Shown here: positions 14,714-19,498 of the stretch, in pieces
How the letters are laid out: the number at the start of each line of letters is the position of its first letter
Numbering within the stretch: the stretch's first letter is position 1
NCBI GenBank assembly: GCA_028687205.1
Contig: JAQUAP010000017.1
Span: 1-19,498, forward strand
Length of the DNA: 19,498 nucleotides
Direction: 5' to 3'
Origin: Candidatus Omnitrophota bacterium
Lineage (GTDB): Bacteria; Omnitrophota; Gorgyraeia; Gygaellales; Profunditerraquicolaceae
Program-made: the position numbers and the translations under genes
The notes under the pieces: generated by a model
What the model was told of the DNA's origin: nothing
The model's input: only the letters and a program-made list of their open reading frames with translations
The model's database searches: none

Positions 14714-15101
14714 ATATTTTATACCTGACCTTTTTGAACTTAAGGCTGGAATTTACGTTAATCAGTTTACTGAATTCTTCTAAAACCCTTACCGATTCTT
14801 TGGCTCTCTGGATATTAGCAAAAAAGATATCCTTAAGGCTGCCTCTGCTTAATTCATTAACATAAATACTCCTGCCTACATCTTCTAAGCTTAGCCTTTC
14901 CTTGAGCAATTCGTTTTTAGTGGCTAAATTTTTAGCCGCCGTATCGATTGCGTGCCTTGCTTCTTTAAACCCAAGGGTAAGGGAGCGGCTGTTCAGGATG
15001 AAGCGGACAATTTCTTCACAGACGCGCAATCCTTCTTTTACGCGGTTGATATTGGCGTCAATGATCCTCTTAACCGTGCTTTGCTTAGCTCCCTTTGGCA
15101 A
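14661..15101 (-). CDS. thiD2: ThiD2-like HMP-P kinase domain protein
   Basis: A 146-residue helical protein matching the ThiD2 domain: RIIDANINRVKEGLRVCEEI (12-31) is the family hallmark. A second, related helix pair, FFANIQRAKESVRVLEEFSK, lies at about 92-111, suggesting an internal duplication. ThiD2 has been described as a monofunctional hydroxymethylpyrimidine phosphate kinase, often fused N-terminally to ThiE, which suits the thiE and thiC neighbours. No classical ThiD is present here. The start is TTG at 15101, 17 nt inside rfaE2; no ATG or GTG precedes the conserved region, so the start remains uncertain. The stop falls 53 nt into thiE. Confidence 0.85.
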   Translation of the reverse strand: MPKGAKQSTVKRIIDANINRVKEGLRVCEEIVRFILNSRSLTLGFKEARHAIDTAAKNLATKNELLKERLSLEDVGRSIYVNELSRGSLKDIFFANIQRAKESVRVLEEFSKLINVNSSLKFKKVRYKIYALEKKAAARISALRAH

Positions 15102-15591
15102 TCTTTTTAATCAGATTGGTAGTAGAAAGGCCTTTGACCAGCTTTACGGTCTGCACTTTTCCGCCGTACCCCAGCACAAAATCTTTCCCTACTATATTAT
15201 TTTTATTCCAATCTGCTCCCTTGACCAGTATATCCGGCTTAATCTCCTGGATTAACTTAAGCGGGGTAGGCTCTTTAAATAAAACCAGGTAATCAATGCT
15301 TGCTAAGGCAGCTAATAACTTAAGGCGGTTCTTTTCATCTACAATCGGCCGCGCCTTGCCTTTAATTTTTCTAATCGAGGAGTCGCTGTTTACGCCCACA
15401 ACCAGCATATCCCCTTCTTTTCTGGCATCCTGGAGATATTTGGCATGGCCATAATGCAGGATATCAAAGCAGCCGTTGGTAAAAACTACTTTTTTGCCTT
15501 GTTGTTTTAGTTTTTTAACTAACCGCTTAAGCGTATTAAGAGTTTTTATTTTCCCGCTTAAGCGAGGCTGGCTTCTTCTATGAGTTCGCAT
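15085..15591 (-). CDS. rfaE2: D-glycero-beta-D-manno-heptose 1-phosphate adenylyltransferase
   Basis: Nucleotidyltransferase forming ADP-heptose from heptose 1-phosphate and ATP, for LPS inner core. The 168 residues represent the adenylyltransferase domain alone; the kinase domain of a bifunctional HldE is absent. Family motifs are FTNGCFDILHYGHA (37-50, with HxGH at 46-49), VNSDSSIRKIKG, and the C-terminal VKGLSTTNLI. The N-terminal 13 residues are extra and basic. ATG 15591 is nonetheless supported by AGGA 8 nt upstream, inside gmhA, giving a 34-nt overlap. Heptose kinase and phosphatase genes must lie elsewhere. Confidence 0.94.
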   Translation of the reverse strand: MRTHRRSQPRLSGKIKTLNTLKRLVKKLKQQGKKVVFTNGCFDILHYGHAKYLQDARKEGDMLVVGVNSDSSIRKIKGKARPIVDEKNRLKLLAALASIDYLVLFKEPTPLKLIQEIKPDILVKGADWNKNNIVGKDFVLGYGGKVQTVKLVKGLSTTNLIKKIAKGS

Positions 15592-16127
15592 AAAATATGT
15601 CCTATGGTAATATGCGCTTCCTGGATGCGGGCAGTAACGCTGGAAGGAACAACTAAAGCTATGTCCGCTAACCTTACCAGCTCCCCTCCGTCCCCTCCGG
15701 TTAAAGCGATAGTTTTTAAACCCATCTTCCTGGCCTGCTTAAGCGCTAACGCCACATTTTTCGCCCTTCCGCTTGTAGATATGCCGAACGCTACGTCCAA
15801 CTTCCCCGCTAAGGCTTCCAGCTGGCGGCTAAAGACGGTCTCATAACCAAAGTCATTAGCTAAAGCCGTAATGACGGAGGTATTTGTGGTCAGGGCCAAT
15901 GCGGCTAAGGCAGGCCGGTCCTTTTTAAACCTTCCGATGAGCTCAGCGGCAATATGCTGGGCATCGCTGGCAGAACCCCCGTTGCCAAAGACGATTAATT
16001 TCCCCCCTTTTTTAAGCGCCTCTATTATTACTTCGGAAATCTCCAATATCTGGCTGATTTTACTCTTGAGCAACTCTTCTTTAACCTGGATACTCTCTAA
16101 GATAATCTCTTTAACTCTCTCTCTCAT
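15558..16127 (-). CDS. gmhA: Phosphoheptose isomerase
   Basis: Converts sedoheptulose 7-phosphate to D-glycero-D-manno-heptose 7-phosphate, the first step to ADP-heptose. A single SIS domain has the sugar-phosphate loop FGNGGSASDAQHIAAEL and STSGRAKN. Expected zinc/catalytic residues, numbered from the chosen start, are H58, E62, Q169 and H177 (QEAHITIGHILCE). I chose ATG 16127 over the in-frame TTG at 16133: AAGGA at 16134-16138 sits 6 nt from the ATG but abuts the TTG. The protein is 189 residues, normal for GmhA. It follows pfk closely and overlaps rfaE2 by 34 nt, forming a heptose pair. Confidence 0.94.
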   Translation of the reverse strand: MRERVKEIILESIQVKEELLKSKISQILEISEVIIEALKKGGKLIVFGNGGSASDAQHIAAELIGRFKKDRPALAALALTTNTSVITALANDFGYETVFSRQLEALAGKLDVAFGISTSGRAKNVALALKQARKMGLKTIALTGGDGGELVRLADIALVVPSSVTARIQEAHITIGHILCELIEEASLA

Positions 16128-16139
16128 ATTCAATCCTTT

Positions 16140-17171
16140 TTAGCCAAAGAATACCTTGGCGATATCGTAGAGCTCCATGTCTACCGTTTTCAATGCCTTA
16201 ACCGCGTCGGATAACGGTACGTCGATAATCTTAATCCCCTGCAGGGCGACCATCCTGCCGAATTTTTTATCTTTTATTAACTCTACCGCTTTTACGCCGA
16301 AGCGCGTGCCTAAAACCCGGTCAAACGCCGTGGGTGAGCCGCCTCTCTGGATATGCCCAAAGACACTGACCCGGGTTTCATATCCGGTCCTTTTTTCGAT
16401 TTCATTGGCCAACGCTTCTCCGATTCCTCCCAGGCGCACATGGCCGAACGAATCCAGTTTTTGTTCCTGGGTAACCAGTCCCTTGTCTTTAAATTGCGCG
16501 CCTTCGGCCACGACGACAATACTGAAAGTCTTTCCCCGCTCGTGCCGTTTTTTGATGATATTGCAGACCTCTTCCACATCAATAGGTATCTCAGGTATTA
16601 AAACTACATCCGCGCCTCCTGCGATACCCGCTTCAATAGCGATCCAACCGGCGTGCCTGCCCATTACCTCTGCCACGATGATACGGTGATGGCTCTCGGC
16701 GGTAGTATGCAAACGGTCAATGCATTCCGTCGCGACATTCAAGGCAGTATCAAAACCAAAGGTATAATCCGTTGCCGAAAGGTCATTATCGATAGTCTTG
16801 GGTACGCCGACAATATTGGGAATGCCGTCGCTGGTCAACTTTGAAGCCACGCCTAGGGTGTCTTCTCCTCCTACGGCGACCAGGGCGTATAAGCCCATCT
16901 TTTTAAAATTATCTTTAACTTTTTTTAAGTCTTCTTCTTTCTTATAGGGATTAGTCCTGGAGGTGCCTAAAATCGTGCCGCCCCGCGGTAATATTCCGGA
17001 TACCGTATTCACGCTTAGCGGAAGCGTATCATTTTCCACTAAGCCTTTCCAGCCATTCTTTATGCCCAGCACTTCATAACCTTCCAGTAAGGATTTTCTT
17101 ACTACTGCCCGGATTACCGGATTTAACCCCGGGCAATCGCCGCCGCCTGTGAGTATGCCTATTTTTTCCAT
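16140..17171 (-). CDS. pfp: 6-phosphofructokinase, predicted pyrophosphate-dependent
   Basis: A 343-residue PfkA-superfamily protein. Motifs include TGGGDCPGLN (8-17), GGEDTLG (101-107), PKTIDND (124-130), EVMGRHAGWIA and HIQRGGSPTAFDR. In ATP-dependent enzymes the residue after GG-x is glycine and the TIDND motif is preceded by G. Here D104 and K125 are the pair that favours pyrophosphate as phosphoryl donor, as in Amycolatopsis-type PPi-PFKs. If so, the step is reversible and saves ATP. Single residues do not prove donor use; an ATP enzyme of the same clade (GGEG plus PKTIDND) exists in Streptomyces. A good ribosome binding site (AAAGGAGA) precedes ATG 17171. The gene sits between AmaP and gmhA with no glycolytic neighbours. 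Confidence 0.88.
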   Translation of the reverse strand: MEKIGILTGGGDCPGLNPVIRAVVRKSLLEGYEVLGIKNGWKGLVENDTLPLSVNTVSGILPRGGTILGTSRTNPYKKEEDLKKVKDNFKKMGLYALVAVGGEDTLGVASKLTSDGIPNIVGVPKTIDNDLSATDYTFGFDTALNVATECIDRLHTTAESHHRIIVAEVMGRHAGWIAIEAGIAGGADVVLIPEIPIDVEEVCNIIKKRHERGKTFSIVVVAEGAQFKDKGLVTQEQKLDSFGHVRLGGIGEALANEIEKRTGYETRVSVFGHIQRGGSPTAFDRVLGTRFGVKAVELIKDKKFGRMVALQGIKIIDVPLSDAVKALKTVDMELYDIAKVFFG

Positions 17172-17192
17172 CTTGTCTCCTTTAATGTAAGT

Positions 17193-17798
17193 TTATACCT
17201 TCCCGTATCCCCTAAAAGGGACGGTGGGCTCTTCTTTTTCAATCTCCTTTTTATGCCTCTCCCTCTCATCCAACGCGATGATTTTGGCTATATGTATCTT
17301 TACGGTAATCTGCTCTTCAACCCCCAGGACTTCCTGAATTTTAGACTTGGTAATTTCCTGCAGCCGCGAGGTTAATTCCGGGATATTGGCCTCTTTTTTT
17401 AAAATTACCCTTAAGTCCACCATAATACCCTTTTTGGTGGCAATAACATCCGGCCGAAGTTCCTTAATTTCAGGGATAACTCCGGTGAGCCTGCGGATTA
17501 AATCCTCAACCGCGGATAAGGCAATGGTGACCTCTCCCGAAGCGGTATCAAAAGCGATGGTTTTTTCGCGCTGCAGGCGGCCAAGGATGAGCCGGGCAAA
17601 GGAAAAACTTACCAGGATTAAAATTACCCCGGCCAGGCCCGTGAAGATGCGGGAATTCGGGCTGCTCTGGATATAATCGAACATATGATTTATATACTGG
17701 GGCTGGAGTAAGTTTAAAGAGAGGGCGACCAAGACGATGCCGGCTAAGATAATTACCGCGGCATAAAATAATATCCCGAGAATCGTAAATATCCTCAT
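17193..17798 (-). CDS. AmaP-like (Asp23-anchor) membrane protein
   Basis: A 201-residue protein with two transmembrane helices (about 5-30 and 51-73) and a cytoplasmic C-terminal alpha/beta domain. In it, GEVTIALSAVEDLIRRL (88-104), KKGIMVDLRVILKKEANIPE and ITVKIHI resemble Asp23/Gls24 and the alkaline-shock membrane anchor AmaP. In Firmicutes AmaP anchors Asp23 at the membrane during cell-wall stress. Here no asp23 gene is visible, and the gene sits 3 nt behind accC, so the Firmicute role cannot simply be transferred. A charged tail (about 177-192) follows the fold. The start is supported by AGGAGT just upstream, which overlaps the accC stop. Confidence 0.75.
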   Translation of the reverse strand: MRIFTILGILFYAAVIILAGIVLVALSLNLLQPQYINHMFDYIQSSPNSRIFTGLAGVILILVSFSFARLILGRLQREKTIAFDTASGEVTIALSAVEDLIRRLTGVIPEIKELRPDVIATKKGIMVDLRVILKKEANIPELTSRLQEITKSKIQEVLGVEEQITVKIHIAKIIALDERERHKKEIEKEEPTVPFRGYGKV

Positions 17799-17801
17799 CA
17801 G

Positions 17802-19169
17802 TTACTCCTTTCTCTCCACTGCCTCTTCTTTCAATAAATCCTGGACAAAATGCGTGGAAATATCCCCTTTTAAGAAAAGCGGGTTCTGCATAAGTTTTAA
17901 ATGGAACGGTATCGTGGTTTTTATGGGCGCGATATGGAATTCGGCCAGGGCCCGGTACATCGTCCGGATCGCCTCCTGCCGGTTATTCCCGTGGACGATC
18001 AATTTGGCTACTAGAGAATCGTATTGCGGCGGGATTTCATAACCCGCGTAGATATGCGTATCCACGCGGACATTCGGGCCTCCCGGCAAGACCAGGGTCT
18101 CTATTTTCCCCGGCGAGGGCATAAAATTATTGTCCGGGTCCTCCGCGTTGATCCTGCATTCAATCGCCGCGCCTCTAATCTGGATACTATCCTGGTGAAT
18201 TTTAAGTTTCTCTCCGGAAGCAACGCGCAGCTGCTCTTTAATCAAATCAATCCCGGTGACCATCTCGGTAACCGGATGCTCTACCTGGATGCGGGTATTC
18301 ATTTCCATAAAGTAAAAATTATTTGTTTTTTCATCCAGCAGGAATTCAATCGTCCCGCAGCTCACATAGTTTATGGATTTTATGCCCTTGAGGACCATTT
18401 CCCCCAGGCGCTTGCGCATCTTGTTGTCCACGACTGAAGAGGGGGATTCCTCGAGCAATTTCTGATGGCGCCTCTGGATACTGCAGTCCCTTTCACCTAA
18501 TTGTAAGACATGGCCGGAAGAGTCGCCGATAATCTGCACTTCAATATGGCGGGGCTTCTCAATATATTTCTCAATATAAACGTCGGGATTGCCGAAATTA
18601 GCCTCGGCCTCTGCCTGCGCGGTCATTAAACTCGAGACCAGTGTAAGGTCATTATGGCAGATGCGCATGCCTTTGCCGCCTCCGCCGGAGGCAGCCTTGA
18701 TGATTACCGGATAACCGATTGACTTGGCTGTCTTAAGCGCCTCTTCTTTGCTGCGGATTACGCTGGCGCTCCCCGGGATTATCGGCAGGCCCGCCTTATG
18801 CATGCTGGTGCGCGCGGCCATCTTATCGCCCATCAGCCGGATGTTTTCCGGCGTCGGGCCGATAAAAGTAATTTTGCAGGATTGGCAGATCTCGGCGAAA
18901 TGCGGATTTTCCGCTAAAAAGCCGTAACCGGGGTGGATTGCCTCTACGTCGGTAATTTCGGCTGCGCTGATGATCGCCGGGATATTCAGGTAGCTGCTGG
19001 ATGAGGCTGCCTGTCCTATACAGATAGCTTCATCAGCCAGGCGCACATGCAGGGAATCCCTGTCTGCCTGTGAGTATACGGCAACTGTGCGTACTCCTAA
19101 TTCACGGCAGGCGCGTATAATTCTTAAGGCGATTTCGCCGCGGTTGGCAATGAGTATTTTAGAAAACAT
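17802..19169 (-). CDS. accC: Biotin carboxylase subunit of acetyl-CoA carboxylase
   Basis: Carboxylates the biotin of BCCP with bicarbonate and ATP, the first half-reaction of malonyl-CoA synthesis. At 455 residues it has full AccC length. The N-terminal IANRGEIALRIIRAC, HPGYGFLAEN (79-88), the ATP-grasp glycine loop GGGGKGM (162-168) and MEMNTRIQVEHPVTE are all present, with the C-terminal domain ending near residue 445. It follows accB by 8 nt in the usual accB-accC order and precedes the AmaP-like gene. The carboxyltransferase genes accA and accD are not in the window. Confidence 0.97.
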   Translation of the reverse strand: MFSKILIANRGEIALRIIRACRELGVRTVAVYSQADRDSLHVRLADEAICIGQAASSSSYLNIPAIISAAEITDVEAIHPGYGFLAENPHFAEICQSCKITFIGPTPENIRLMGDKMAARTSMHKAGLPIIPGSASVIRSKEEALKTAKSIGYPVIIKAASGGGGKGMRICHNDLTLVSSLMTAQAEAEANFGNPDVYIEKYIEKPRHIEVQIIGDSSGHVLQLGERDCSIQRRHQKLLEESPSSVVDNKMRKRLGEMVLKGIKSINYVSCGTIEFLLDEKTNNFYFMEMNTRIQVEHPVTEMVTGIDLIKEQLRVASGEKLKIHQDSIQIRGAAIECRINAEDPDNNFMPSPGKIETLVLPGGPNVRVDTHIYAGYEIPPQYDSLVAKLIVHGNNRQEAIRTMYRALAEFHIAPIKTTIPFHLKLMQNPLFLKGDISTHFVQDLLKEEAVERKE

Positions 19170-19177
19170 ATTATTTT

Positions 19178-19498
19178 TTAGAGAGGCTCGATTAGAAATA
19201 CGGGCTGCCCGAACTCCACAGGTTCAGCATTATCAACCAGGATTTCCAGGATTTTACCCCTGACTTCAGATTTAATCTCGTTCATCAGCTTCATCGCCTC
19301 GATTATGCAGATAACCTGCCCTGGCTCAATATTCTGGCCTACCTCCACATAGGGCATTGCCTCGGGGTTGGGAGCGCGGTAGAAAGTCCCTACCATCGGA
19401 GATTTTATCTCTACTGTCTTGGATTGCGCTTGCTTAAGCGGCTCGCTAATCTGTTTTATCCCCGTATCCGTCAGGTTTTGCCGTTCTACGACAATAGG
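19178..19498 (-). CDS. accB: Biotin carboxyl carrier protein of acetyl-CoA carboxylase, N-terminus cut by window edge
   Basis: The frame is open from the window end (19498) to the stop at 19178, giving 107 visible residues. It does not begin at the internal ATG 19396: the conserved EIKSPMVGTFYRAPNPE motif runs straight across it. The biotinylation site EAMKLMNEI is intact, with the acceptor lysine at visible residue 70. The protein carries carboxybiotin between AccC and the carboxyltransferase. The upstream visible stretch (34 residues) is a variable linker; the missing part should be roughly 40-60 residues. accC follows after 8 nt. Confidence 0.95.
   Translation of the reverse strand, partial: PIVVERQNLTDTGIKQISEPLKQAQSKTVEIKSPMVGTFYRAPNPEAMPYVEVGQNIEPGQVICIIEAMKLMNEIKSEVRGKILEILVDNAEPVEFGQPVFLIEPL

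Noticed and set aside
14714..15101. TPP riboswitch ahead of the thiamine genes
   Set aside because: The whole region upstream of thiE and thiD2 is coding (thiD2, rfaE2), and I see no THI-box element.
16128..16133. TTG at 16133 as gmhA start
   Set aside because: The ribosome binding site AAGGA directly abuts it; ATG 16127 has correct 6-nt spacing.
17172..17192. Separate promoter ahead of the phosphofructokinase gene
   Set aside because: A TATAAA-like string exists, but there is no -35 match at proper spacing and the gap is only 21 nt.
19394..19396. ATG at 19396 as the accB start
   Set aside because: The conserved BCCP motif EIKSPMVGTFY spans this methionine, and the frame stays open to the window edge.
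13..19498. CRISPR array, IS element, prophage or defence island
   Set aside because: No regularly spaced repeats, transposase, integrase or flanking inverted repeats; only housekeeping, envelope and signalling genes. The tail-fibre-like repeats at 3556-3663 are in a signal-peptide protein of host type.

Overview
The window is a chromosomal segment of a Gram-negative-type bacterium, most probably of the candidate phylum Omnitrophota (former OP3, PVC superphylum). Two sequence clues point there. One is a secreted protein (3267-3905) that begins, after its signal peptide, with the ITISTYYPSPYGVYNEMR-type segment common in Omnitrophota surface proteins. The other is a small basic protein (6447-6764) matching the 'small basic protein' family of Chlamydiae, Verrucomicrobia and Planctomycetes. 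Heptose-nucleotide genes, a SPOR protein and an NlpD-like lipoprotein fit a diderm envelope. The assignment is inference from recalled family signatures, not from a search.

All 26 genes (25 protein-coding, one tRNA) lie on the minus strand, so transcription runs from high to low coordinates. Genes are packed with 4-53 nt overlaps or gaps of 1-21 nt. The only sizeable gap is 3181-3266, which carries a good sigma70-type promoter. Both edge genes are cut: accB (N-terminus missing, right edge) and a DUF4239 membrane protein (C-terminus missing, left edge).

In transcription order: (1) 19498-17193, accB, accC and an AmaP-like membrane protein (fatty-acid synthesis entry step). (2) 17171-15085, a phosphofructokinase with PPi-type active-site residues, then gmhA and rfaE2 (ADP-heptose for LPS core). 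(3) 15101-12772, thiD2, thiE and thiC (thiamine pyrimidine branch and coupling), ending inside a tRNA-Gly(CCC) gene. (4) 12699-8349, a degenerate LytM/LysM lipoprotein, an AAA-type ATPase, a YfcE-like phosphodiesterase, a HIT hydrolase and a dGTPase. (5) 8389-3267, an HD-GYP c-di-GMP phosphodiesterase, a SPOR protein, the small basic protein, an SH3 protein, an M50 protease, aroB and the secreted tail-fibre-like protein. (6) From the promoter at 3225-3253: a zinc-ribbon protein, a PilZ protein, DUF4416, a PflA-like radical SAM enzyme, DUF2062 and DUF4239.

I see no defence system, CRISPR array, prophage or insertion sequence. Most of the window is housekeeping and envelope biology. The points worth a second look are the predicted PPi-dependent PFK, the out-of-frame ThiD2/ThiE pair (normally often fused), the palindromic element that runs thiC into a tRNA, the zinc-ligand-free LytM factor directly behind that tRNA, and the uncharacterised promoter-proximal zinc-ribbon/PilZ/DUF4416 cassette.
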